From IMG/VR virus record IMGVR_UViG_3300044697_000082, positions 1-22,756 of that record: a stretch of DNA of 22,756 nucleotides; one strand, given 5' to 3'. The notes beneath the pieces were generated by a model. That model was not told the DNA's origin. It saw only the letters and a program-made list of their open reading frames with translations, and did no database searches. Each line of letters opens with the position of its first letter. Position 1 is the first letter of the stretch. This DNA is from a virus. The position numbers were made by a program, and so were the translations under genes. This document shows positions 1 to 5,039 of this stretch, piece after piece.

Positions 1-1
1 G

Positions 2-235
2 TTAACGGATTACGTCACAAGGTTGCCCGAAAGTGTCAAGGTACGCCCGATACCAGCCTTTGACCATTCCTGCCCACTCCGTATTGCCCGAGATGCCTAG
101 ATCGTTTGCTTTTATGCGGGCAATCGTCTTCCTCAGGTGCCTGTGAGCTTCCCAATCCGAGATGTAATCGCGCAATCGGATATGCTCAAGCCACAAGCAA
201 CGGGCTGCGAATTCAGATAAGGTTAGCATGTTCAA
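2..235 (-). CDS. Small hypothetical phage protein (77 aa)
   Basis: I do not recognise a family. The 77-residue product is rich in Trp, Arg and His, begins with a helix-like stretch (LSEFAARCLWLEHIRLRDYI) and has no membrane segment or signal peptide, so it is probably a soluble cytoplasmic protein. It is the last of six leftward genes in this window. Its ATG lies inside the end of the upstream gene with a four-base ATGA overlap (232-235), so translational coupling is likely and the start is well supported. The stop codon is two bases from the window edge, so the gene is complete. Position and size suggest an early or lysogeny-type accessory gene; that is inference only. Confidence 0.7.
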   Translation of the reverse strand: MNMLTLSEFAARCLWLEHIRLRDYISDWEAHRHLRKTIARIKANDLGISGNTEWAGMVKGWYRAYLDTFGQPCDVIR

Positions 236-477
236 TCCTTTCGTAACGGGAAGCCGGAAACAGCGAGACTCGCATCTTGGCGGCCAAGTTGATACGCCCG
301 CTCAAGCTCGCCTTTGATCCAAGACCAATCGCGGCCAAAGCTATTGTCTTCCGGCTCGCCGCCATCGTAGTATTCGCGCAATTGCACGTCGTTGTGGCTG
401 ATTACGAGGCGCTTGCGATAATCGCTATCGCCGTAACCATCCTCATCTTCGATTTTCTTGATTTCAACTGTATACAT
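232..477 (-). CDS. Small acidic hypothetical protein (81 aa)
   Basis: Family not recognised. The 81-residue product begins with a beta-like MYTVEIKKIED segment, continues with an acidic Asp/Glu/Gly/Tyr-rich middle and ends with a helix (WIKGELERAYQLGRQDA). It has no Cys, no membrane segment and no enzyme motif. The start ATG overlaps the stop of the upstream gene (477-764) by one base in a TAATG junction, and the downstream gene starts inside its own stop codon. It therefore sits in a tightly coupled leftward operon. Charge and size fit the many small modulators found in phage early regions, but nothing specific supports a function. Confidence 0.7.
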   Translation of the reverse strand: MYTVEIKKIEDEDGYGDSDYRKRLVISHNDVQLREYYDGGEPEDNSFGRDWSWIKGELERAYQLGRQDASLAVSGFPLRKD

Positions 478-764
478 TACTTTGGTTCTCCTTTATAGCC
501 TCGCCGCACTAGGTCGGGCGAGATGTTCAACTCTTGCCTACGTAGGTTCGCGGCTGCTACTCGCTTACGGGCATCCGCTAGAATGTTCTGTGCTTCGGCT
601 GTAAATTCGGGCAATGTCTGGAGATAGCCCACAGCGTTATTCAGCCGTTCCATTGCCTTATAGGGTGTATCGGTCATTAGTCCGTTTTCCGTATAGCCCG
701 AAGACACAAACGATTGCTGATAAAACCAGCCCGCCGCGCTGATTCCTTTGACTTTACGCCGCAT
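477..764 (-). CDS. Hypothetical protein (95 aa) carrying a motif copy
   Basis: Family not recognised. The 95-residue product has a basic N-terminus (MRRKVKGISAAGWFYQQ) and a predicted long helix with Ala, Arg and Leu (about residues 36-80, from YKAMERLNNAVGYLQTL to VAAANLRRQELN), suggesting a helical soluble protein. It overlaps the upstream gene (754-954) by 11 bases and touches the downstream one, so all three are co-translated. One copy of the dispersed 15-base motif lies in its coding strand (680-694, read on the minus strand), in the direction of transcription like every other intragenic copy. Confidence 0.7.
   Translation of the reverse strand: MRRKVKGISAAGWFYQQSFVSSGYTENGLMTDTPYKAMERLNNAVGYLQTLPEFTAEAQNILADARKRVAAANLRRQELNISPDLVRRGYKGEPK
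680..694 (-). promoter_or_regulatory. Dispersed motif copy (stoperator-like)
   Basis: The minus strand reads ATACGGAAAACGGAC, a full match to the consensus RTACGGAAAAYGRAY. It lies inside a leftward gene and points with transcription. Confidence 0.6.
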
Positions 765-954
765 TGGAAACCGCCAGAGGATTCCGCTGATAGAACGCGG
801 TAATCAGGGCGTTAGTTTCAGCCTCGTAGCAAGGCGTTGTGCCAATCCAAAGCATTGTGACGGCCTTGGCGCGGGATTGCTCGACAGACGCGGGCGCAAC
901 GCCCGATGCGCCCGCCTTATTCCATTTCTTAGCCTCTTGCTCGTTAGTTGTCAT
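754..954 (-). CDS. Small hypothetical protein (66 aa)
   Basis: Family not recognised. The 66-residue product has a hydrophilic N-terminus (MTTNEQEAKKWNK) followed by an Ala/Ser/Val-rich part and one Cys. It has no signal peptide, membrane helix or catalytic motif that I can see. The ATG shares one base with the stop codon of the preceding leftward gene (954-1118, junction TAATG), and the gene overlaps the next one by 11 bases, which supports both its reality and its start. It belongs to the same leftward transcription unit as its neighbours. Confidence 0.65.
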   Translation of the reverse strand: MTTNEQEAKKWNKAGASGVAPASVEQSRAKAVTMLWIGTTPCYEAETNALITAFYQRNPLAVSNAA

Positions 955-1118
955 TATGCAAGCTCCGAGTAGATGATTGGCTGTGCTTCGCTGATTTCCA
1001 CCACCTTGCCGTAGCCCGGAATCCGCGAGCCGATTTTATATTGAGGGTCGTGCGGCATTTGCCGAATTACAACCCAAGTCTGCTTGCCTTTTTTCTCGAC
1101 TTTGAATGTCTTAGTCAT
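954..1118 (-). CDS. Small basic protein (54 aa)
   Basis: This short ORF encodes 54 residues, beginning MTKTFKVEKKGKQTWVVIRQ and ending in YSELA. The alternating hydrophobic and charged residues (FKVEKK, TWVVIRQ, KVVEISEA) suggest a small beta-barrel-like fold. No family is recognised. The reading frame is supported by its neighbours: its stop overlaps the ATG of the next gene by one base, and the 45-aa gene upstream stops at 1122, three bases before its start. An AGAG-type purine run (GAGATAAG) precedes the ATG. It is part of the leftward operon that starts at 1259. Confidence 0.65.
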   Translation of the reverse strand: MTKTFKVEKKGKQTWVVIRQMPHDPQYKIGSRIPGYGKVVEISEAQPIIYSELA

Positions 1119-1121
1119 GTC

Positions 1122-1259
1122 TTATCTCTTGCAATCCTTTCGCCAAAGCCCGTAGACTATCAGAATCCACAATTTCAATAGGTTACAGACTATCCAAAGC
1201 CCGAAGGTTGACAAAATTTGTTGACACTTTCTGTTGAGTTGACGTTTTCGGGCGACCAT
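1122..1259 (-). CDS. Small membrane protein (45 aa), leaderless start
   Basis: The 45-residue product has a strongly basic N-terminus (MVARKRQLNRKCQQ) followed by a hydrophobic stretch of about 20 residues rich in Leu, Ile, Val and Trp (about 19-39) and a basic tail (RKDCKR). This is the layout of a single-pass inner-membrane peptide. Related-looking segments (GLWIV and ILIVYGLW) make it look internally repeated. The start was chosen because an in-frame ATG lies six bases after the -10 box of a good leftward promoter, so the message would begin at or next to the ATG. It is the first gene of the leftward operon. Function unknown; membrane exclusion or a regulatory peptide are possibilities only. 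Confidence 0.6.
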   Translation of the reverse strand: MVARKRQLNRKCQQILSTFGLWIVCNLLKLWILIVYGLWRKDCKR

Positions 1260-1265
1260 GATCGA

Positions 1266-1294
1266 AGTCTAGTCCGAAGCCCGTAACAAGTCAA
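1266..1294 (-). promoter_or_regulatory. Leftward sigma70-type promoter, leaderless
   Basis: On the minus strand TTGACT (1294-1289), a 17-base spacer and TAGACT (1271-1266) are followed by six bases (TCGATC) and the ATG of the 45-aa gene at 1259. The expected transcription start falls on or beside the ATG. The layout matches that upstream of 22243 (TCGAAC then ATG). A weaker second candidate (-10 TATAAC at 1307-1302) lies just upstream. Confidence 0.6.
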
Positions 1295-1340
1295 TCGGAA
1301 AGTTATACTCTATTTGCCCGCGAATCAACAAGATAGAAAA

Positions 1341-1355
1341 ATACGGAAAACGGAC
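1341..1355 (+). promoter_or_regulatory. Dispersed motif copy between divergent promoters
   Basis: ATACGGAAAACGGAC matches the consensus. It sits between the leftward promoter (1266-1294) and the rightward promoter (1366-1395), where a bound protein could influence both. Confidence 0.6.
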
Positions 1356-1365
1356 AAGAAAAGGC

Positions 1366-1395
1366 TTGCGTTTGGCGGGCGAGATGCTGTATAGT
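1366..1395 (+). promoter_or_regulatory. Rightward sigma70-type promoter
   Basis: TTGCGT, an 18-base spacer and TATAGT precede the gene at 1419, with a purine-rich stretch (GGGAGTGCGGAG) between the -10 box and the ATG that can serve as ribosome binding site. It faces away from the leftward promoter about 70 bases upstream. Confidence 0.5.
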
Positions 1396-1418
1396 AAGGG
1401 AGTGCGGAGAACAAACAA

Positions 1419-1580
1419 ATGTCAGTCGGAATGTTCCTGATTCTATGCTTCTTGATCGTAGCCTTCGGGCATCGGTCGCCCGTAAACAAAACCTGGAGTG
1501 AAAAACTCCAGATAACGGACAAAGATTATGATCCTGATTGGCTGAAGAACTATGGAAAGCCCGAAACGAGGATAAAATGA
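1419..1580 (+). CDS. Small membrane-anchored protein (53 aa)
   Basis: The product starts MSVGMFLILCFLIVAFGHRS: a hydrophobic helix at about residues 4-17 directly after the start, followed by a polar, charged domain of about 36 residues (DKDYDPDWLKNYG). It is probably a type II or signal-anchor peptide in the inner membrane with its tail outside. The promoter at 1366 and the GGAG upstream of the ATG support the start. The next gene begins in its stop codon (ATGA at 1577-1580), so the two are coupled. It has the same membrane-anchored style as the divergent 45-aa gene at 1259. No family is recognised. Confidence 0.6.
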   Translation: MSVGMFLILCFLIVAFGHRSPVNKTWSEKLQITDKDYDPDWLKNYGKPETRIK

Positions 1581-1801
1581 GACATTTGGAGCATTTCACG
1601 GACAAACCCTGCGCGGCCTACGGGCTTACGAGCTATCGTTATGCGGGCAGATACGGCTGGATTATGATTGGGGCGAAAGACGATGCTGACGCCTTGCGCG
1701 AGGCTGCCCGCAGTACGGATAACGTATCGCCCGAAAAGCTTCAGGTTTGGAACGGCGCGGGATACGTGGAGATTTACTCTCAGTTGCCCGTAAGTAATTG
1801 A
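1577..1801 (+). CDS. Hypothetical protein (74 aa)
   Basis: Family not recognised. The 74-residue product looks like a small alpha/beta protein: aromatic-rich strands (YGLTSYRYAGRYGWIMIGA), a charged helix (DDADALREAARST) and a final strand (KLQVWNGAGYVEIY). This pattern is common in phage proteins that take a residue ladder of the form GWIMIGAKDDADALREA. The frame is open from 1538, but the ATG at 1577 is preferred because it forms an ATGA overlap with the stop of the preceding small membrane-protein gene. A strong rho-independent terminator follows 21 bases after the stop, so the two genes form a closed unit. Confidence 0.7.
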   Translation: MRHLEHFTDKPCAAYGLTSYRYAGRYGWIMIGAKDDADALREAARSTDNVSPEKLQVWNGAGYVEIYSQLPVSN

Positions 1802-1821
1802 CTTTGCAGTGATAAACCCGA

Positions 1822-1855
1822 TAGCCCGAAGCCTAGTGAACTTCGGGCTATTTTT
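1822..1855 (+). terminator. Rho-independent terminator made of inverted GCCCG words
   Basis: A ten-base stem TAGCCCGAAG/CTTCGGGCTA (1822-1831 and 1841-1850) with a nine-base loop is followed by TTTTTC. It ends the unit 1419-1801. Both arms contain the overrepresented GCCCG/CGGGC word. Confidence 0.85.
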
Positions 1856-1858
1856 CTG

Positions 1859-1873
1859 TCCATTTTCCGTATA
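1859..1873 (-). promoter_or_regulatory. Dispersed motif copy next to a TATAAT box
   Basis: The plus strand reads GTCCATTTTCCGTATAAT (1859-1876 region), so the motif is in reverse orientation and runs into a perfect -10 hexamer at 1870-1875. This is the same geometry as at 14824 and 22253, but no good -35 box is visible 16-18 bases upstream. Confidence 0.55.
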
Positions 1874-1890
1874 ATCGAGCTTGCATCCTT

Positions 1891-1919
1891 TTGACAGGTT
1901 CGCGCATCTAATGTATTAT
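1891..1919 (+). promoter_or_regulatory. Rightward sigma70-type promoter for the HNH gene
   Basis: TTGACA, a 17-base spacer and TATTAT. The -10 box overlaps the first ATG (1918) of the HNH gene, so a transcript from here would start near 1926 and exclude that ATG. An in-frame TTG at 1927 would then be a leaderless start. The alternative is that transcription comes from the TATAAT at 1870. Confidence 0.5.
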
Positions 1920-2472
1920 GCCTCCCTTGACCCTAACTCCGATAACCAAACGCCCGCAATCCATTCCTGCCGGATTCAAATGGTGTCCAACTCACGATAA
2001 CAAACAAGGCGCAATCCTGCCCGTAAAGCAATTCAACAAGCACAGTAAGCGAAAAGGCGGTCTATATTGGTGCTGTAGAGCTTGCGACGCTCAAAACCGT
2101 TCTAGGGAGATATCCCCGAACAGCCGATACAGACAGATTAGACAGAGAGCCCGTGTACGGAAAATGGATTTTGACCTATCGTTTGCCCGATACCAAGAAA
2201 TTGTGTCACAGCTGTGCGCCTATGGGTCGCATTCTCCGAAGCCCGTAAAACACATTGGAATTGATCGGAAAGACAACAAGCAAGGATATGTCGAGGGAAA
2301 TTGTCTGCCATGCTGCTATCGGCACAATTACATCAAAGGGAGCGTATTCAGCTACGACGAGATGCGGGACATTTGCAACCGATACCCAAATGCTAAAGCT
2401 TGCGGCGATCCTCCGCAATACAAAACAGACAAGCGAACACTTGCCCGTAAGACAATCACACAGTCAGACTAG
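1918..2472 (+). CDS. HNH homing endonuclease-like protein with altered zinc ligands
   Basis: The 184-residue protein has the two-part layout of freestanding phage HNH nucleases, which nick DNA and promote their own spread. The N-terminal zinc finger is CPTH (23-26) with CRAC (53-56) around a QFNKHSKRKGGLYW core. The second part holds the nuclease: C100, GIDRKDN (114-120), GYVEGN (123-128), a C133-x2-H136 pair, N137 and K140, the pattern of the GIDRxDNxxGY family. In that family the second zinc site is normally CxxC plus CxxC. Here the first pair is CAYG, so one Cys is lost, and the last Cys is His136, which could still bind zinc. A motif copy lies in the coding strand at 2155. The start may be 1918 (ATG) or 1927 (TTG). 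Confidence 0.8.
   Translation: MPPLTLTPITKRPQSIPAGFKWCPTHDNKQGAILPVKQFNKHSKRKGGLYWCCRACDAQNRSREISPNSRYRQIRQRARVRKMDFDLSFARYQEIVSQLCAYGSHSPKPVKHIGIDRKDNKQGYVEGNCLPCCYRHNYIKGSVFSYDEMRDICNRYPNAKACGDPPQYKTDKRTLARKTITQSD
2155..2169 (+). promoter_or_regulatory. Dispersed motif copy inside HNH gene
   Basis: GTACGGAAAATGGAT, full consensus match, encodes VRKM here. It is co-directional with the gene. Confidence 0.6.
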
Positions 2473-2928
2473 CAGACCATATCATTGTCTGATGGTACAA
2501 TGGTCCTACCACGCTCGAATCTTATTCCACATCGTCGCCCCACAAGTGGGTTTCGATCCACTTTCCAAAGTCTGTTGAGATTTCTGCTCAAACGCATTTG
2601 CCTTCGGGGGTCTATCGAATCCGCTAACCCGAGTAGAATCAGCAGCTTGAACGGAATGAACGCCCGAGTACACCCCAGAACCGAGCAAGATCGTGGGCAG
2701 AGTTTGGCGTGTACCACTTTCGCGGTCCTGGAGGTAAAAGGATTGTTATCTTGGAGATAGCCGGAGGCACTTGTACCCCGCACCCCTTGACAGTTGTGGC
2801 CTAGGCTTGGGTAGCTAAGTACCTATCTTTCCAACACGGGGCCGGGCTTTGCTCCCCGTCCTTAAAGTCCCTTATCCGCCTCTTACGGGCCACGAAACGT
2901 CCCTTAACTGCAAACGGGTGGCAGGGCC
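2473..2928. other. Gene-free stretch between two HNH genes
   Basis: About 455 bases without a convincing reading frame on either strand; the open frames here have no protein-like composition and no ribosome binding sites. Visible features are a hairpin ACGGGG/CCCCGT (2836-2841 with 2854-2859, 12-base loop), an isolated TTGACA at 2788 without a good -10 box, and a T-arm-like sequence near 2550 that fails the tRNA pairing rules. It may be an untranslated RNA, the remains of a decayed gene, or an insertion site for the flanking endonuclease genes. I cannot decide between these. Confidence 0.4.
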
Positions 2929-2957
2929 TTGACAACCGCCTGTGACTCTGGTACTGT
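2929..2957 (+). promoter_or_regulatory. Rightward promoter for structured RNA and HNH gene
   Basis: TTGACA (2929-2934), a 17-base spacer and TACTGT (2952-2957). The expected transcription start is near 2964, exactly at the first base of the 5' arm (GGTGCG) that closes the RNA fold described next. Confidence 0.55.
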
Positions 2958-2963
2958 GTCCTT

Positions 2964-3103
2964 GGTGCGGCGGCTTTCGCGCGGAAAGGCGAGATCGGAA
3001 GTACAGGGTCGGGCCTGGTTAACATGTAATCCGACTTGAGGCACGAGTCGTCTCCCCTCAGACCAGTATCGGGGAAGTGTCCGGTTCCAATCCGGGGCGC
3101 ACC
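2964..3103 (+). ncRNA. Candidate structured RNA or leader (cloverleaf-like, about 140 nt)
   Basis: The 5' end GGTGCG (2964-2969) pairs with CGCACC (3098-3103). Inside the closed loop are four possible hairpins: CTTTC/GAAAG with loop GCGCG (2974-2988 region); TCGGA/TCCGA (2995-2999 with 3030-3034) extended by TACA/TGTA (3002-3005 with 3025-3028); TGAGG/CCTCA (3037-3041 with 3056-3060); and a tRNA T-arm-like hairpin TCCGG-TTCCAAT-CCGGG (3080-3096). A promoter is placed to start it at 2964 and the HNH start codon follows 13 bases after it. It could be a 5' leader controlling the HNH gene, a stand-alone RNA or a degenerate tRNA-like element. Pairings were found by eye, without energy calculation. 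Confidence 0.4.
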
Positions 3104-3116
3104 GTCAAGATTTGTC

Positions 3117-3377
3117 ATGGAAACCTGCTGGTATTGTGAAAAACCATTTGGCGGGCAGTCTTCGAACGAGGGGTCTTGGCGCTCCGAGGACCACAAGACG
3201 CCTTTGTCTCGGGGCGGAACAGATGACGAAAGTAACATAGTACCTGCGTGTAAGAAATGCAACTCCTCGAAAGGCAACAGCACGGTCGGAGAGTTTATCG
3301 CACGGATGCTCGGGCTTCTCAAGAGACAGGCTAATGCGGGGGCTGGACGCCCGAAAAAGACGCAGTACGGAAAATGA
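3117..3377 (+). CDS. Small HNH endonuclease (86 aa)
   Basis: A compact HNH nuclease of the classical McrA-like form, expected to cut or nick double-stranded DNA with one metal ion. C4-x2-C7 and C45-x2-C48 form the zinc site, DH at 25-26 gives the catalytic His, and the RGGTDDESNIVPACKKCN block (32-49) carries the usual Asn residues, with K52 following. The tail (LLKRQANAGAGRPKKTQYGK) is basic. The frame is open further upstream, but the ATG at 3117 is preferred because the protein match begins there and the upstream part lies in the structured RNA. No clear ribosome binding site is visible, so access may depend on that RNA. Small HNH proteins often sit beside terminase genes and assist packaging. 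This one is 17 kb away, so a homing role fits better. The last codons lie in a motif copy. Confidence 0.85.
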   Translation: METCWYCEKPFGGQSSNEGSWRSEDHKTPLSRGGTDDESNIVPACKKCNSSKGNSTVGEFIARMLGLLKRQANAGAGRPKKTQYGK

Positions 3378-3379
3378 AC
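3365..3379 (+). promoter_or_regulatory. Dispersed motif copy at the end of HNH gene
   Basis: GTACGGAAAATGAAC supplies the last codons and the TGA stop of the HNH gene and ends ten bases before the next ATG (3390). Co-directional. Confidence 0.6.
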
Positions 3380-3389
3380 AGGAGGGGTA

Positions 3390-3668
3390 ATGAAAGTCAT
3401 TGATTTGATTGGGAATACACTTGAATCGGGCGATACCGTAGTCGTCTCGCTCGACCACGTAATCGGCGTCATTGGAAAGATCGATGACGGGGCTATCGCC
3501 CAAGGGATTATCACGGGCGACGGGAAGCCAGCAGGCACGACCCTGCCGCCGCATATCGTGATCCAGATTCAGGCGACGCAGGCACTGCTGATCCAGGCCC
3601 CGCCGAACTCGCCCGTAGGTCAGGTTCCGGGCGTCGTCAAGGTCCAGAAGCCCGAGGAGAAGAAGTGA
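3390..3668 (+). CDS. Hypothetical beta-rich protein (92 aa)
   Basis: The 92-residue product has beta-strand-like segments with a Gly-rich pattern (DTVVVSLDHVIGVIGKIDDG, then IAQGIITGDG) that resembles a small SH3-like or OB-like barrel, followed by a Gln/Pro-rich tail ending in PEEKK. No family is recognised. It has one of the best ribosome binding sites of the window (GGAGGGG, 3381-3387, three bases before the ATG), so it may be well translated. The following gene starts with GTG inside its stop codon (GTGA overlap). The motif copy at 3365 lies just upstream. It opens a chain of six coupled small genes. Confidence 0.75.
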   Translation: MKVIDLIGNTLESGDTVVVSLDHVIGVIGKIDDGAIAQGIITGDGKPAGTTLPPHIVIQIQATQALLIQAPPNSPVGQVPGVVKVQKPEEKK

Positions 3669-3781
3669 ACTTATTAGCGGGCGAAGTATGGGTCTTGTTT
3701 GACGGGAAAGTATTGTATACCCTTAATTTCAAAGACTTTGCCACGGCTTCGAAGTTCTGTCGGGAGTTCAACGACTTATGA
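3665..3781 (+). CDS. Tiny hypothetical protein (38 aa)
   Basis: The 38-residue product begins MNLLAGEVWVLFDGKVLYTL and ends FCREFNDL: two beta-strands followed by a short amphipathic helix, a plausible miniature ferredoxin-like or hairpin fold. No family is recognised. The GTG start overlaps the previous stop codon by four bases and its own stop overlaps the next ATG (ATGA at 3778), so both ends are held by translational coupling. That is the main reason to believe in a gene this short. Confidence 0.55.
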   Translation: MNLLAGEVWVLFDGKVLYTLNFKDFATASKFCREFNDL

Positions 3782-4002
3782 AGTATCGCCCGCAAAGAGG
3801 CTCGTACGCCGAATCGATGGCGGAGATCGTTATCGTGCCCGATAGCTTGCGGGCTTTCGCTGCGGAATTGAAAACTTCCGTCGAGCGGTTGGAAGTCAAA
3901 CCCTACTGCTACGATGACCGGAATGGCTGGAAGACTTACATCGTTACGGTTGACGGGCAAGCTGTAGGGTTTACAGACGGCCCGTGTACGGAAAACGGAT
4001 AG
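3778..4002 (+). CDS. Hypothetical protein (74 aa)
   Basis: Family not recognised. The 74 residues show strand and helix alternation (AEIVIVPDSLRAFAAELKTSVERLEVKPYCYD, then KTYIVTVDGQAVGFTDGPC), probably a small soluble alpha/beta protein. It starts in an ATGA overlap with the 38-aa gene. The last five codons lie inside a copy of the dispersed motif (3986-4000), which then sits five bases before the next start codon. No signal peptide or membrane segment. Confidence 0.7.
   Translation: MKYRPQRGSYAESMAEIVIVPDSLRAFAAELKTSVERLEVKPYCYDDRNGWKTYIVTVDGQAVGFTDGPCTENG
3986..4000 (+). promoter_or_regulatory. Dispersed motif copy before the HTH gene
   Basis: GTACGGAAAACGGAT ends five bases before the GTG start at 4006 and occupies the place of the Shine-Dalgarno sequence, which is otherwise missing. 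Co-directional. Confidence 0.6.
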
Positions 4003-4005
4003 CTT

Positions 4006-4458
4006 GTGCCCGTGAAAGTAACGAAGTGCCCGCCCGCCTACGATCCGGAGCTAGAATACGACCGCTGGCAGTTCGGTTCTCAATCTTCCGCCAAGGACTT
4101 GCTCGGGCTCATGGACTGGACGGAAGCCATGCGAATGCAGATATTTGAAACGTCCACGATTCGTAAAAAAATTCCAGATTGGGCGTTGGATAGTGTCCGC
4201 CTTCGGATAGTTCTTATGGCGCACCCACAGGCGGAGAAACTAGCCCCTAAATGGGCTCGAATAGTATATCTCTATTATTTCAAACAATATACAGCTAAAG
4301 ATGTGGCGGAAACAATGGGTATGCACGAAGATGCGGTGGAGAGAGTCCTCCGCTGCCTCAACCGTCGAGCCGAACAAGTGGCGGAAAGCGGCAGTTATAT
4401 GGATGCTCCAGAATCGAAAATCCCGCTTCACGGACGAAGAAATTCGGGAACTCTATGA
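4006..4458 (+). CDS. Helix-turn-helix protein resembling sigma70 region 4
   Basis: The 150-residue protein has an N-terminal part of unclear fold and a helical C-terminal half. There, WARIVYLYYFKQYTAKDVAETMGM (about 83-106) followed by HEDAVERVLRCLNRRAEQ reads as the two helices of a sigma-region-4-type DNA-binding domain, with the turn at YTAKDVAETMGMHEDAVE. Such domains occur in phage late-gene activators, ArpU-like regulators and some small terminase subunits. No sigma region 2 is present, so it is not a complete sigma factor. The GTG at 4006 is taken as start; a GTG at 4012 is equally possible. It is a candidate regulator of the rightward genes, and one candidate among several for a protein that reads the dispersed motif. 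Confidence 0.6.
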   Translation: MPVKVTKCPPAYDPELEYDRWQFGSQSSAKDLLGLMDWTEAMRMQIFETSTIRKKIPDWALDSVRLRIVLMAHPQAEKLAPKWARIVYLYYFKQYTAKDVAETMGMHEDAVERVLRCLNRRAEQVAESGSYMDAPESKIPLHGRRNSGTL

Positions 4459-4567
4459 AGAGGAAACCGGATATGACCCAGATAACGAAGAATTTATCGG
4501 GGAAGACGGGCGTCGTCGTCAACGTTGCGGGGGAGGGTCGAGAGTGCTTCCGACTAAAACCGAATAA
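4403..4567 (+). CDS. Small acidic protein overlapping the HTH gene (54 aa)
   Basis: The product starts MLQNRKSRFTDEEIRELYEE and has a very acidic middle (ETGYDPDNEEFIGEDG) followed by an Arg/Gly-rich tail. No family is recognised. It overlaps the end of the HTH gene by 56 bases in another frame, which is more than usual here, so the call is less certain. Support comes from the next gene, whose ATG directly follows its stop (TAAATG). A Shine-Dalgarno-like GCGGAAAGCGG lies farther upstream than ideal. A true start downstream of the overlap is not visible. Confidence 0.45.
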   Translation: MLQNRKSRFTDEEIRELYEEETGYDPDNEEFIGEDGRRRQRCGGGSRVLPTKTE

Positions 4568-4729
4568 ATGGTAACGTACGAAGACACGTACCGAAGCTTC
4601 CTGAAGTACCGAGAGATGATCGGGCTTCCGCCAATTGATTTTGAAACGTGGATGCACAAGCGGGAAGAACCCGAAAGGTCGCCCGCACAGAAAGCAAAAG
4701 AGTTCTTGGAACAAGTTCACGCAGGGTGA
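4568..4729 (+). CDS. Small hypothetical protein (53 aa)
   Basis: The 53-residue product begins MVTYEDTYRSFLKYREMIGL and continues with WMHKREEPER and a helical end (AQKAKEFLEQVHAG). It appears to be a small, charged, mostly helical cytoplasmic protein; no family is recognised. The ATG follows the stop of the 54-aa gene without any gap, suggesting coupled translation. It is the last gene of the unit that starts at 3390; a gene-free structured stretch follows. Confidence 0.6.
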   Translation: MVTYEDTYRSFLKYREMIGLPPIDFETWMHKREEPERSPAQKAKEFLEQVHAG

Positions 4730-4787
4730 GAGCGGTTTGACCTCCGAAAACAGTAAGAGATCAAGTATTAGTTGAATGCTCACCGTC

Positions 4788-4870
4788 GCCCGTAAATCAC
4801 GGGCCAGTAGGGGGTCTTGCGGGCTAACAGCCCCGGCTCTGCTTCGGGAAACCGAGGAGCGCAGACCCCC
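4788..4870. ncRNA. Structured intergenic element with two hairpins
   Basis: A hairpin GCCCGT/ACGGGC with loop AAATC (4788-4804) is followed by a long stem: GGGGGTC (4810-4816) and TGCG (4818-4821) pair with CGCA (4860-4863) and GACCCCC (4864-4870). Inside this stem lie GGCT/AGCC and a TCGG-GAAA-CCGA hairpin with a GNRA-type tetraloop. Only a weak T run (GTTTTG) follows, so it is not a textbook terminator. It could be a terminator, a processing site or a small RNA. Function inferred from base pairing by eye only; the strand is not decided. Confidence 0.45.
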
Positions 4871-4944
4871 GAAAGTTTTGTATCAAGGTCTTGCAAGCGT
4901 CTGACCGTACGTGAATCGGTTGGTGTGGCCCGCACTCTTTGAAG

Positions 4945-4973
4945 TTGCTTTGGCAGCTAGGGCAAATTTTAAT
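4945..4973 (+). promoter_or_regulatory. Putative promoter for the protease gene pair
   Basis: TTGCTT, a 17-base spacer and TTTAAT lie about 67 bases before the chosen protease start, in a locally AT-rich stretch. No motif copy is nearby, so this pair may be expressed independently of the motif network. Match quality is moderate. Confidence 0.4.
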
Positions 4974-5039
4974 TAGTCGAACAGAGGGCCGCACTTGCGG
5001 GCGACTTTAAACGGATGCTCTGTTGCCTCAAGGAACCTG

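Noticed and set aside
1207-1243. Three GTTGAC repeats as possible operator iterons
   Set aside because: They fall inside the coding region of the 45-aa leftward gene with irregular spacing (13 and 18 bases) and are too short to stand alone.
1303-1605. Leftward 100-codon frame over the divergent region
   Set aside because: Antisense to the rightward small genes, no ribosome binding site, and its composition is that of a shadow frame.
2485-2580. tRNA-like sequence with a GTGGGTTTCGATCCAC T-arm
   Set aside because: The loop is eight bases, the T-stem does not pair in register, and no matching acceptor stem is present.
2801-3538. Long leftward open frame of 245 codons
   Set aside because: It is antisense to the clear HNH gene (3117) and the gene at 3390, has an unlikely Pro/Ser/Arg-rich composition and no ribosome binding site.
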